From Streptomyces sp. CB00316 (GTDB lineage: Bacteria > Actinomycetota > Actinomycetes > Streptomycetales > Streptomycetaceae), in the NCBI RefSeq assembly GCF_001905595.1, contig NZ_LIXI01000005.1, forward strand, positions 584,675 to 648,674: 64,000 nt of DNA. The letters are read 5' to 3'. Below the pieces are notes generated by a model, which was not told the origin of the DNA, did not search any database, and worked only from the letters and a program-made list of their open reading frames with translations. Positions 33,840 to 41,840 of this stretch are shown here, in pieces (position 1 is the stretch's first letter; each line of letters begins with the position of its first letter). The position numbers and the translations under genes are program-made.

Positions 33840-33878
33840 GTTCCCGGTACCGGCTTCCTCCTGGCCGGTGCCGGGAAC
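33840..33878 (-). promoter_or_regulatory. 14-bp stem-loop in the flp leader
   Basis: GTTCCCGGCACCGG pairs with CCGGTACCGGGAAC (one G-U) across 11 bases that contain an AGGAGG-like sequence. It ends 61 bp before the Flp ATG. With the -10-like TATATT at 33888-33893, the transcript would start a few bases before the stem, so the hairpin is near the 5' end of the mRNA and may stabilise it. Confidence 0.65.
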
Positions 33879-33884
33879 GACGGG

Positions 33885-33965
33885 AGAAATATAGGAGGGT
33901 ACCCCCGCACGCTCCGAGGGTCCGTGGGCCCATTCCCGGGCCCAAAAGGTCTCCTGGGCCCCCTC
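33885..33965 (-). promoter_or_regulatory. flp promoter region with GGGCCC boxes
   Basis: TATATT at 33893-33888 (minus) is a likely -10 element. There is no consensus -35 (CGGAGC), so activation is plausible. Upstream, from 33946 to 33917 in minus sense, comes TTTTGGGCCCGGGAATGGGC then CCACGGACC, the same order of boxes as before the gene at 28480. They are where an activator such as the adjacent response regulator might bind. Confidence 0.5.
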
Positions 33966-33982
33966 ATTGGGCATCCCGCCGG

Positions 33983-34861
33983 TCATGGGTGCCGTCCGGG
34001 GTCCCGGGGGGCCGTGCCGAGCCAGCGGGCGATCGCCTCGCTGCGGCTGGTGCTGTGGAGCTTGGTGAAGATGCGGTTGATGTGGTTCTTGACGGTCTTC
34101 TCGCTGATGAAGCAGGTGGCGGCGATCTGCTGATTACTCATTCCGGACGCAATCAGCTCCATGACCTCCACCTCCCTCGAACTCAGCCCGTACTGGTGCC
34201 TGTTGGGGGGAGAGACCGACCCCCCGGTCACAGAAGACTGTCCCACAAGGGGTTGCAGTTGCGAAAGGCTTTCGGGATGTTCGCGCTGTTGTGGTGGTGT
34301 CTGGACGGGCGCCGCCGTGAGTGCCGCGCCCAGGCCGTCGGGCAGGGTGGCGCGGCCCGGGACCGTGCCGTGGCGCATATGGGCCAGCAGGGCGTCGGCG
34401 GCCGTGGCCGTGAAGTTGGCGCGGCCGTTCCGCGTGTCCCGTACCGCCCGCACCAGCTGGTCCGCCGTGAACTCGCCGTGCACCAGGTAGCCGCCGGCGC
34501 CCAGGCGCAGGGCCTCGTGGACGATCTCGCTCTCACGGCTGTAGGTCAGCATGAGTACGGGGGCGATGCCCACCAGGTGCGGCAGCGCCGAGATGCCGTC
34601 CACGCCGGGCATACGGACGTCCAGCAGGACCACGTCCGGGCGGTGGTGGAGCGTCTTCTCGTACGCCTCCCGGCCGTCCGCCGCCTCCGCGACGACCTGG
34701 ATGTCGGCCCGGCCCGAGAGCAGGACGCCCAGGCCGGCCCGGACCACGGGGTTGTCGTCGGCCACCACCACCCGGAGCCGGGCCGTGGCGGGAGCGGGGG
34801 GCAGGGCGGGGGGACCGGTCGCGGGGTGCGGGGGTCCTGCTTCGAAGACGTCGTCCGGCAT
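33983..34861 (-). CDS. NarL/LuxR-type response regulator
   Basis: This is a 292-residue response regulator. The receiver domain at about residues 27-145 has LRVVVADDNPVVRAGLGVLL with the acidic pair and VVLLDVRMPGVDG with the phosphorylated Asp. A 70-residue Pro/Gln-rich linker leads to the LuxR-type helix-turn-helix, LSSREVEVMELIASGMSNQQ followed by SEKTVKNHINRIFTKL. The ATG at 34861 follows GGAGAGGAGG. It lies just downstream of its likely kinase, in the middle of the Tad genes and upstream of flp, so it probably controls pilus expression. Confidence 0.92.
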   Translation of the reverse strand: MPDDVFEAGPPHPATGPPALPPAPATARLRVVVADDNPVVRAGLGVLLSGRADIQVVAEAADGREAYEKTLHHRPDVVLLDVRMPGVDGISALPHLVGIAPVLMLTYSRESEIVHEALRLGAGGYLVHGEFTADQLVRAVRDTRNGRANFTATAADALLAHMRHGTVPGRATLPDGLGAALTAAPVQTPPQQREHPESLSQLQPLVGQSSVTGGSVSPPNRHQYGLSSREVEVMELIASGMSNQQIAATCFISEKTVKNHINRIFTKLHSTSRSEAIARWLGTAPRDPGRHP

Positions 34862-34905
34862 GCGGCGGCCTCCTCTCCGGGTCGGGGGCATGGGGATCAC
34901 GGGGG

Positions 34906-36297
34906 TCACAAGGGACGCGGGGATGACACGTGGGGGGTGGGGGCGGGGGCCTGGAGGCGTGCGGGGTCCGGGGCCGGCGCGAGCGGGGGCGGATGCGTCG
35001 GGGGTGGCTCCAGCGCCGCCAGCGGGAGTTCCACCCGTACCTCCGTCCCCCGCTCCGCCTTGCCCCGGCCGATCCGGATACGGGCCCCGATCGACGCCGC
35101 GCGCTCCACCATGCCGACCAGGCCGAAGTGGCCCGCCCGGCGTAGGCCCTCCAGGGTGGTTCCGGCGGGGAGGCCGCGGCCGTCGTCGTACACGCTCACG
35201 CGCAGCACGTCGTCCTTCACTCCGGCCAGGACGACCAGGTACGTGGGGCCCGCGTGGCGGTGCGCGTTCTCCAGGGCCTCCGAGGCGACCGTGAGGAGCT
35301 GGCGGGCCACCGCCTGAGGGATGGGCGGGACCGGGGTCTCCTCGGCGAGGCGGCGGAACGTGGCCGTCAACGGGTGGCGGGCGGTGAAGTCGCCCGCCTG
35401 GGCCGCCAGTTCCGTGAGGATGTCCACGCCGCCCTCCAGGCCCTGTTCGCGGCGCAGGTCCGTGAGCAGCTCCCTGGACTCGGCGGCGGCCCGGCGCGCG
35501 GCCCGGGCGACCAGTTCCGCCTGGTGCCGGACCGTCGGCGGGTCCATCCGGTCGGCCGAGCGCGCCAGGCCGTCGGCGGCCAGGGCCAGGCCGTGCAGGG
35601 TCTTGGCGACGGAGTCGTGCATCTCCCGGGCCAGGCGGGTGCGTTCGCCTTCCACCGCCTCGTTCACCGCCAGCCGCGCCCGGGTCTCGGTGAGCGCCTG
35701 GGTGGCCGTCCCGAACCGCAGGAGCAGGTTGCGCAGGGTGACCCCCACCGCCCCGGCGATCACGCAGAAGCCGGGCAGGAGCAGTCCCGTCGCCCCGCCC
35801 GCCTCCAGCTTCGGGACACTCGTGTACACGCTGAAGACGATCACCACCTGGAGCGCCGCGAACACCGCCGCCCCCCGCCAGCCCTGGACCAGGCCGGCCA
35901 GCAGCGGGGTGCAGACCGTGACGTACGCGAGGGTCGACTCGGGGGTCGCCGTGATCAGCAGGAGCGAGCCGAAGGCCACGTCGACCGCGAGGAGCCAGGG
36001 GTGGCGCAGGAGGACGGGGCCGAAGCGTTCCCAGTCGCGGAACAGGACGTACGAGCCCATGAAGGTGACCAGGACCGCCGAGCCGATGAACCAGGTGGGC
36101 AGGCCGGGGGCGGTGTGGCCGATGGCGTACGGGGTCGCGATCGCGATCATCGCCAGCCGGAAGCCGAAGACCTGGCGGCACATGGCCTGGAGGGCGTTGA
36201 CCTGGATGGCGAAGGCCGGGGCGGCCGGGGTGCCGGCATGGGCCCGGGTCAGGTCGGCGGTGAGACCCGGCTGGGAACCGCTCAGTTGGTATGCCAT
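34906..36297 (-). CDS. NarX-type sensor histidine kinase
   Basis: This is a 463-residue membrane kinase. A cytoplasmic start is followed by five or six helices at about residues 45-205 with short loops, so it lacks a large external sensor. The HisKA_3 helix carries the phosphoacceptor in RTRLAREMHDSVAKTLHG, with the His in the EMHDSV motif. The HATPase domain shows VASEALENAHRHA as N-box and GRGLPAGTTLEGLRRAGHFG with GLVGMVERAASIGA. The C-terminus is Pro-rich. It precedes the response regulator by 44 bp and follows tadC by 84 bp. The signal is unknown, perhaps membrane state. Confidence 0.92.
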   Translation of the reverse strand: MAYQLSGSQPGLTADLTRAHAGTPAAPAFAIQVNALQAMCRQVFGFRLAMIAIATPYAIGHTAPGLPTWFIGSAVLVTFMGSYVLFRDWERFGPVLLRHPWLLAVDVAFGSLLLITATPESTLAYVTVCTPLLAGLVQGWRGAAVFAALQVVIVFSVYTSVPKLEAGGATGLLLPGFCVIAGAVGVTLRNLLLRFGTATQALTETRARLAVNEAVEGERTRLAREMHDSVAKTLHGLALAADGLARSADRMDPPTVRHQAELVARAARRAAAESRELLTDLRREQGLEGGVDILTELAAQAGDFTARHPLTATFRRLAEETPVPPIPQAVARQLLTVASEALENAHRHAGPTYLVVLAGVKDDVLRVSVYDDGRGLPAGTTLEGLRRAGHFGLVGMVERAASIGARIRIGRGKAERGTEVRVELPLAALEPPPTHPPPLAPAPDPARLQAPAPTPHVSSPRPL

Positions 36298-36381
36298 GTT
36301 CCTGTCACCTCCGCCTCGTGCTCCGTAGAACTCCGCAAGAGTCCGCTGCCCCGGTCGTCCCCACCCCTCCGGCCGTTCATG

Positions 36382-37269
36382 TCAGCCGCCCGTGAGAAAC
36401 GAGAAGTCGACATCGGCCCCGTACACGAACCCGACCGTGAGGAGAACGAGCGTGCCCGGCAGCAGGAACGACGTCACCGCGAACGTCGCCTTCGGGACCG
36501 CCTTGGCCGCCTTGCGGCGGGCGTTCTGGGCGTCGGTTCGGCGCATGTCGTTGGCGATCTGGATGAGCGTCTCGACGATGGGCGCACCCAGTTCCTCGCC
36601 CTGCTGGAGTGTGGTGACGAACATCGCGACCTGCTCCGAGTCGTTGCGCCGGCGCAGCTCCTCGAAGGCCTGGCGGCGGCTTACGCCCATGTCCATCTGG
36701 CGCAGGGTGATGCGCAGTTCGTCGGACCAGGGGCCCTCGTACTTCTCCGCCACCCGGTCCAGCGCCTGCCGGAAGCCGAGTCCCGCGGAGACGACGACGG
36801 CGAGGACGTCGAGGAAGTCCGGCAGGGTGCGCTCGATGTGCTCCCGGCGCACCCGGATCGCCGACCAGATCCCCGCCTCCACCCAGAACAGGCCGAACGC
36901 CACCATGAGGAGGGCGAGGAAGAGCTGGCCGCGCAGGAGCATCGAGAAGGCGCCGAGGAGGCCCAGCGCGCCGTAGACCGCACGGCGGGCCGCGTAACGG
37001 TCGATGGTGAGGCCGCCGGGGTTTCCGGCCAGGTCGATCTGGCGGCGCTTCTTGTTGACCGCCTTGGGGCCCATCATCCGCAGCACCATGGGGGCCCAGC
37101 GGATGCCGAGCCGGTCGATGCCGGAGCCCACCGCGCCGGTGCGCGAGGAGCCGGATTCGAGCGCCACGGCGAGGTCGCCGGGGAGTTTGGCGTCGGCCCG
37201 GTACATCCGGATGCCGTGGATGGCCCCGTAGACGGCGAGGCCGACGACCAGGGCTAGCAGCAGGTCCAT
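36382..37269 (-). CDS. tadC: TadC-like pilus platform protein
   Basis: This is a 295-residue membrane protein of the type II secretion F family, the second half of the inner-membrane platform of the Tad machine. Helices are at about residues 2-18, 97-135 and 265-288. The T2SSF domain contains RTLPDFLDVLAVVVSAGLGF, then QALDRVAEKYEGPWSDEL, SRRQAFEELRRRNDSEQVAM and QQGEELGAPIVETL, all typical. It begins 23 bp after the tadB stop, and the two are probably cotranslated. Confidence 0.9.
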   Translation of the reverse strand: MDLLLALVVGLAVYGAIHGIRMYRADAKLPGDLAVALESGSSRTGAVGSGIDRLGIRWAPMVLRMMGPKAVNKKRRQIDLAGNPGGLTIDRYAARRAVYGALGLLGAFSMLLRGQLFLALLMVAFGLFWVEAGIWSAIRVRREHIERTLPDFLDVLAVVVSAGLGFRQALDRVAEKYEGPWSDELRITLRQMDMGVSRRQAFEELRRRNDSEQVAMFVTTLQQGEELGAPIVETLIQIANDMRRTDAQNARRKAAKAVPKATFAVTSFLLPGTLVLLTVGFVYGADVDFSFLTGG

Positions 37270-37292
37270 GTCCGTCCCCCTTCTTCCTGGTG

Positions 37293-38237
37293 TCAGACGT
37301 CGATACGGGACAGGCGGCGGATGACCACGAATCCGATCGCGTACAGGGCGATGGCCACGACCACTGCGGCCTGGCCGATGAAGGCGCCGGTCATGCGGTC
37401 CAGGGCGCCGGGCATGACCGCGTTCATCAGGAGCATCGCGCCGATCCCGAAGGCCGGTACGGCGTAGGCGGTGACGGTGACCTGGGAGAGCTGGGTCTTG
37501 ACCTCACGGCGGGTCTCCTTGCGCTCCTCCAGCGTCTCGGTGAGGTTGCGCAGCGAGCTGACGACCGTGCCGCCCGCCCGGTTGGAGAGGACCAACGTGG
37601 TCACCAGGACGACCAGTTCGCGGGACGGCAGCCGGTCGGTCAGCTCGCTCAGTGCCTCGTCCAGGGATTCGCCAACCGCCAACCGCCGCGCCACCCGGGC
37701 CAGTTCCTCGCCCGCCGGGTCCTCCAGCTCCTCCGCCGCCATGGAGAGCGCGGTGCGCAGGGCCAGGCCCGCCTGGGTGGCGTTGGCCAGGATGCGGGAG
37801 AGCTCGGGCAGTTGGTTGATGAAGCGTTCGGTGCGCTTGGTCCGCTGCCAGTTCAGGAAGGCGTTGGTGCCCCAGAGGCCGATCAGCGCGGCGACCGGAC
37901 CGAAGAAGGCCGCGAGCATGGAGGAGGCGATCATCCACAGCCCGGCCATCGCGAGGAGCGCGTAGACGAAGAACTCGCCGGGGGTGAGCTCCATCCCCGT
38001 CGCCGCGAGCTTCAGCTCCAGCTTCCGGCCGAGCGCGGTGGCCCGCAGCCGCCGGTCCAGGCCCCTGAACCGGCGGTGCCGGCCCGTCTCGGGGACCTGG
38101 CCGACATGGGAGAGCCGCTCCACGAGCGCGTCGCGGTCGGCCTTGCCGCCGGAGTAGGCGTACAGGCCCATCACGCCGAGCACACAGGCGAGAAGGGTGA
38201 CGCCGACGGTGACCAGGGGGAGGTTGACGTTGTCCAT
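37293..38237 (-). CDS. tadB: TadB-like pilus platform protein
   Basis: This is a 314-residue membrane protein, the partner of TadC. Helices lie at about residues 8-25, 95-135, 245-265 and 280-305. The T2SSF domain reads ERFINQLPELSRILANATQA, then GLALRTALSMAAEELEDPAG, EALSELTDRLPSRELVVLVT and RAGGTVVSSLRNLTETLEER. It starts 10 bp after the tadA stop. TadB and TadC together convert ATPase motion into pilin extraction from the membrane. Confidence 0.9.
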   Translation of the reverse strand: MDNVNLPLVTVGVTLLACVLGVMGLYAYSGGKADRDALVERLSHVGQVPETGRHRRFRGLDRRLRATALGRKLELKLAATGMELTPGEFFVYALLAMAGLWMIASSMLAAFFGPVAALIGLWGTNAFLNWQRTKRTERFINQLPELSRILANATQAGLALRTALSMAAEELEDPAGEELARVARRLAVGESLDEALSELTDRLPSRELVVLVTTLVLSNRAGGTVVSSLRNLTETLEERKETRREVKTQLSQVTVTAYAVPAFGIGAMLLMNAVMPGALDRMTGAFIGQAAVVVAIALYAIGFVVIRRLSRIDV

Positions 38238-38247
38238 GGCTCGGTAC

Positions 38248-39585
38248 CTAGTTGGCCTCTCGGGTGGCGAGCTGTTCGGCGCTCTCCGCGACGCCGAACG
38301 CCTGCGGGATGGGCTGGCTCGCCATGTAGAGACGGTCGGCGACCCTGCGGGGCAGCGGCAGGTACTGGAAGCGGCCGTGGATGCGGCCGTCCGCCGCCAT
38401 CGGCTGCCCGTCGAACCGGGCCGCCGTGACGATCCGGTACGGGTCGCGCCCGTGCGAGTCGAGCACCGCGATCTCGGTGATCTTCCTGGTGCCGTCGGCG
38501 TGCCGGGTGAGCTGGACGATCACGTCGACGGCGCTGTTGATCTGGTCGTGCAGCGCCTCGAAGGGGATCTCCACCTCGGACATCGAGGCGAGGGTCTGCA
38601 GACGCATCAGCGCGTCCTCGGCGTTGTTGGCGTGGACGGTGGCGAGCGAGCCGTCATGGCCGGTCGACATCGCCTGGAGCATGTCGAGGGACTCGCCGCC
38701 GCGGACCTCACCGACGACGATGCGGTCGGGGCGCATACGCAGGGAGTTGCGGACCAGGTCGCGGATGGTGATCTGGCCCTTGCCCTCGACGTTGGCCGGG
38801 CGGGACTCCAGCCGGATCACATGGTTCTGCTGGAGCTGGAGTTCGGCGGAGTCCTCGATGGTGACGATGCGCTCGGTGTTCGGGATCAGCCCGGAGAGCG
38901 CGTTGAGGAGCGTCGTCTTCCCGGTGCCGGTGGCGCCCGAGACGATGATGTTGAACTTGGCCTGGACGAGCCCGGCGAGCAGGATCAGCATCTGCTCGTC
39001 CAGCGAACCGAAGCCGATCATCTCCTGGAGGGTGAAGGAGCGCGGGAAACGGCGGATGGTGAGCGTGGCGCCGGTCAGGGAGAGCGGCGGGATGATCACG
39101 TTGACACGTTCACCGCTGGGGAGCCGTGCGTCGACCATCGGATTCGACTCGTCCACGCGGCGGTTGACGGTCGACACGATGCGTTCGATGGTCTGCATCA
39201 GTTGCTCGTGCGAGCCGAAGCGCATCGGGAGCTGCTCGACCTTGCCGCTGCGCTCGACGAAGATCTGGTCGGGGCCGTTCACCATGATCTCGGTGATCGA
39301 CGCGTCCTCCAGGAGCGGTTCCAGGATGCCGAGGCCCAGCGCCTCGTCCACGACGCGCCGGATCAGCTGCGAGCGCTCGACGGTGGAGAGGACCGGGCCC
39401 TCGCGGCTGATGATGTGGCCGAGTACGCGCTCCAGACGGGCCCGCCGGTCGGCGGCGGCCAACGAGGACATCTCCGCGAGGTCGATCTCCTCCAGGAGCT
39501 TCGCCCGGTAGGTGGCCACCATGTGGCCGTCCTCCCGTGCGCCGCCGTGCTCGTCCGGGGCGGTCATGCGTGCCCGCAGGCTCAT
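38248..39585 (-). CDS. tadA: TadA/CpaF secretion ATPase
   Basis: This is a 445-residue GSPII-E type hexameric ATPase that drives Flp pilus assembly. An N-terminal region of about 100 residues is followed by the domain beginning EPLLEDASITEIMVNGPDQI. Walker A is SGATGTGKTTLLNALSG. The Asp box lies in IVTIEDSAELQL, Walker B in RIVVGEVRGGESLDMLQAM and the His box in STGHDGSLATVHANN. The ATG at 39585 is followed by an acidic start. The gene follows the first TadE by 75 bp and precedes tadB by 10 bp. Confidence 0.95.
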   Translation of the reverse strand: MSLRARMTAPDEHGGAREDGHMVATYRAKLLEEIDLAEMSSLAAADRRARLERVLGHIISREGPVLSTVERSQLIRRVVDEALGLGILEPLLEDASITEIMVNGPDQIFVERSGKVEQLPMRFGSHEQLMQTIERIVSTVNRRVDESNPMVDARLPSGERVNVIIPPLSLTGATLTIRRFPRSFTLQEMIGFGSLDEQMLILLAGLVQAKFNIIVSGATGTGKTTLLNALSGLIPNTERIVTIEDSAELQLQQNHVIRLESRPANVEGKGQITIRDLVRNSLRMRPDRIVVGEVRGGESLDMLQAMSTGHDGSLATVHANNAEDALMRLQTLASMSEVEIPFEALHDQINSAVDVIVQLTRHADGTRKITEIAVLDSHGRDPYRIVTAARFDGQPMAADGRIHGRFQYLPLPRRVADRLYMASQPIPQAFGVAESAEQLATREAN

Positions 39586-39660
39586 CTGCCCAACTCTCCT
39601 CGGTGTCGCGGATGGTGCTGTTCCTCCGGCCGGCCCCTGGCGTCCGTGCCGTCCGTGGCG

Positions 39661-40071
39661 CTACTCGCGCGGCATCGTGGCGCTCCGCTTCGCCCACCAG
39701 CCGTCCAGGCCGGGGACGACCAGGGGGACCTTGACCTCGACCGTGACGGTGATGTCCCGGCCGCCGCTCTGGCCGTAACGGAACCCGCCGTCGCCCAGCC
39801 AGCCGCTCATGGCGCTGCGGGCCGTCGACCGCGGGTCGCCGTGCGCGTCGTAGCTGGCCGCCGTACGGGCTCCGGCGCGTGCGGCCGTGCCCGCCTGGTT
39901 GGCGGCGTAGGCGGCGAGGCCGAGTTGGAGGGCCCCCATGGCGACGAGGAGCAGGAGGGGGAGGAAGCCGAGGTACTCCATGGCGACCTGGCCGCGGTCC
40001 CGGCCCTGGTCCCGCTCCTGGCCCCGGCGCGGCTGCCGGGTGTTCAGCGACGCGTTGGCGGTTGGCGTCAT
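39661..40071 (-). CDS. TadE-like pseudopilin
   Basis: This is a 136-residue single-span protein of the TadE family. RDRG|QVAMEYLGFLPLLLLVAM is a prepilin-type start with Gly before the site and Glu at +5, so it is likely processed by the prepilin peptidase. Then come AYAANQAGTAARAGARTAAS and a domain with VEVKVPLVVPG. The ATG at 40071 is next to a GTG at 40074 and abuts the stop of the upstream gene, so the two are coupled. Its partner upstream has the same layout, and the pair may form a heterodimer in the assembly. Confidence 0.86.
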   Translation of the reverse strand: MTPTANASLNTRQPRRGQERDQGRDRGQVAMEYLGFLPLLLLVAMGALQLGLAAYAANQAGTAARAGARTAASYDAHGDPRSTARSAMSGWLGDGGFRYGQSGGRDITVTVEVKVPLVVPGLDGWWAKRSATMPRE

Positions 40072-40074
40072 CAC

Positions 40075-40527
40075 TCAGTCCTCCAGCGCCGATCCGGCTT
40101 CGCCCTTGATGGGGATGTCGAGGTCGAACAGGCCGGGCACCAGCACCGGCACCTTGAGCGTCACCTTCGCCTCGTACAGGCCCGAGCCCGGGCCGCAGCT
40201 CACCCGGGCCGCACTCGACCAGGCGTCGGGCAGGTCCTCCAGCGCACCCGCCCGGCACGCCGCGCCCGCCCCGTACTCCGCTCCGCTCCCCTTGCGCGCG
40301 CCCACGTCAGCCGCGTTGCCCGCGAGGCTGAAGGTGTAGCCGATCAGGGCGCACTCCCAGAGCACGAGCATGATCAGGATGATGAAGGGGGTCATGCCCA
40401 GGAACTCGACGGCGGTCTGTCCCCGGTCATCTCCCCGCAGGCGCCGAAGACGCCTGGGGCCGGGGCGCTCCCAAAGGCCCCTGAGCCCCCGTATGCCGGT
40501 GCGGGCTGTCCTCGTGGTGGTCGTCAT
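40075..40527 (-). CDS. TadE-like pseudopilin
   Basis: This is a 150-residue protein of the TadE/TadF type. A basic leader of about 35 residues ends in DDRG|QTAVEFLGMTPFIILIML, again a prepilin site with Glu at +5. Then come SLAGNAADVGARKGSGAEYG, two cysteines, and KVTLKVPVLVPGLFDLDIPI. The leader is longer than usual, as in the Flp pilin of this locus. It starts 3 bp after the CpaE stop. Four Gly-Gln/Ala..Glu sites in this window, in flp, the two tadE-like genes and the protein at 28480, suggest one shared peptidase. Confidence 0.86.
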   Translation of the reverse strand: MTTTTRTARTGIRGLRGLWERPGPRRLRRLRGDDRGQTAVEFLGMTPFIILIMLVLWECALIGYTFSLAGNAADVGARKGSGAEYGAGAACRAGALEDLPDAWSSAARVSCGPGSGLYEAKVTLKVPVLVPGLFDLDIPIKGEAGSALED

Positions 40528-40530
40528 CGC

Positions 40531-41832
40531 TCAACGTGTCCCCTCAGCGTCTGCGGACCCGCCGCGCCGGCGGCGCGGGTGTCCGACCGAGCCCCGGTCG
40601 TTCTTGAAGGTGCCGCTGTTCCTCTTGGCCAGAACGCCGCCGGACTTCTTGGCGGTCACGCTCGGCTTGACCATGCCCAGCTCTCCGGCCAGCCCCCACA
40701 GGGCCTGCTTGACGGTGCTCTTGGCGTCCAGTTCGTGCAGGCGGCCGGAGTCGACGGCGGCCTGGAGCTCCTTGAAGTTGGCGGGGACCGCCGCTGCGGC
40801 GACCCGGGTGCCGGTGATCTTCTGGATCAGGGGTGGCTGGATCTCGGTGTTGCGGGTGAAGCGGTTGACGAGGGTGACGGTCTCCTCGGCCTTGCGGATC
40901 TGGAGCCGTTCCCACATCCGTACGACGCGCTTCGCGCCGCGCACCGCGACCACGTCCGGGGTCGTCACCAGCAGGGCCGTGTCCGCCATCTCGATGGCCG
41001 CCGCGTTGGCCCCGTTCATCTGGCCGCCGCAGTCGATGACGACGATCTCGTACCGGGAGCGCAGGGCGCTGACGATCTGGCGGGCCGAACGGTCGCTGAC
41101 CTCCTCGCCGCGTTCGCCCTCGCCGGGGGCGAGCAGCAGCGCGAGGCCGGTGGAGTGGGAGAAGACGGCGTCGGCGAGGACCCGGGGCGAGATGTCGTTG
41201 ATCAGGGCGAGGTCGACGAGCGAGCGCCGGAACTGCACGTCGAGGAAGGAGGCGATGTCGCCGGTCTGGAGGTCCATGTCGACCAGGGCGACGGTATGGC
41301 CGGACGCCTGGGCGGCCAGGGCGAGCTGGATGGCGGTGACGGTGGCGCCGACGCCGCCCTTGGCGCCGGTGACCGTGACGACCGTGCCGCCGGGTCCGGC
41401 GAAGACGTCGCCGGCGGAGGAGAGGTGGCGGCGTACGCCGGTGGACCACTGGGCCGCGGCCTGGACCCGGTTGGCGAGCTCCTCGTACCCCACCGGCAGG
41501 GTGACCAGGCCGCGGGCTCCGGAGTCCATCGCGTCGGCGAAGAGGTGGGGACCGGCGTCCGTGGTGATCATGACGACCCCGACGGAGGGGAACCGCAGGG
41601 ACACCTCCCGGATCAGCTCCAGGGCCGGGACCGGGCCGATCCGCTCGTGCACCAGCACCACTTCGGGCAGCTCGTCCAGGGCCTCGCCCGCGAGGCGGGC
41701 CAGGGTGTCGATCAGCTGGGTCGAGTCGGTGACCGGGCCCGCCGGTTCTGCGTCGGGCAGCTGGCTGAGCAGGGTGGTGAGGGAGCGTGCCGCGTCGGGG
41801 TCGCCCACGGCCGGGACGATTCTGATGGTCAT
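40531..41832 (-). CDS. CpaE/TadZ family pilus ATPase
   Basis: This is a 433-residue protein with a receiver-like N-terminal domain, seen in PEVVLVHERIGPVPALEL and VGVVMITTDAG, and a ParA/MinD-type ATPase domain at about residues 150-400. The deviant Walker A is TGAKGGVGATVTAIQLALA, where the Lys of GKT/S is replaced by Ala and the signature Lys kept, as is common in CpaE. Walker A' is VALVDMDLQTGDIASFLDV. TadZ localises the pilus machine. The ATG at 41832 with GAGGGA before it was chosen; the GTG at 41844 overlapping the CpaB stop (GTGA) is the alternative. Confidence 0.9.
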   Translation of the reverse strand: MTIRIVPAVGDPDAARSLTTLLSQLPDAEPAGPVTDSTQLIDTLARLAGEALDELPEVVLVHERIGPVPALELIREVSLRFPSVGVVMITTDAGPHLFADAMDSGARGLVTLPVGYEELANRVQAAAQWSTGVRRHLSSAGDVFAGPGGTVVTVTGAKGGVGATVTAIQLALAAQASGHTVALVDMDLQTGDIASFLDVQFRRSLVDLALINDISPRVLADAVFSHSTGLALLLAPGEGERGEEVSDRSARQIVSALRSRYEIVVIDCGGQMNGANAAAIEMADTALLVTTPDVVAVRGAKRVVRMWERLQIRKAEETVTLVNRFTRNTEIQPPLIQKITGTRVAAAAVPANFKELQAAVDSGRLHELDAKSTVKQALWGLAGELGMVKPSVTAKKSGGVLAKRNSGTFKNDRGSVGHPRRRRGGSADAEGTR

Positions 41833-41840
41833 CCGGTCCC

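Noticed and set aside
34862..36181. Extension of the response regulator by over 400 residues
   Set aside because: The open frame overlaps the histidine kinase in another reading frame on the same strand; the ATG at 34861 has a strong ribosome site and the receiver domain begins soon after.
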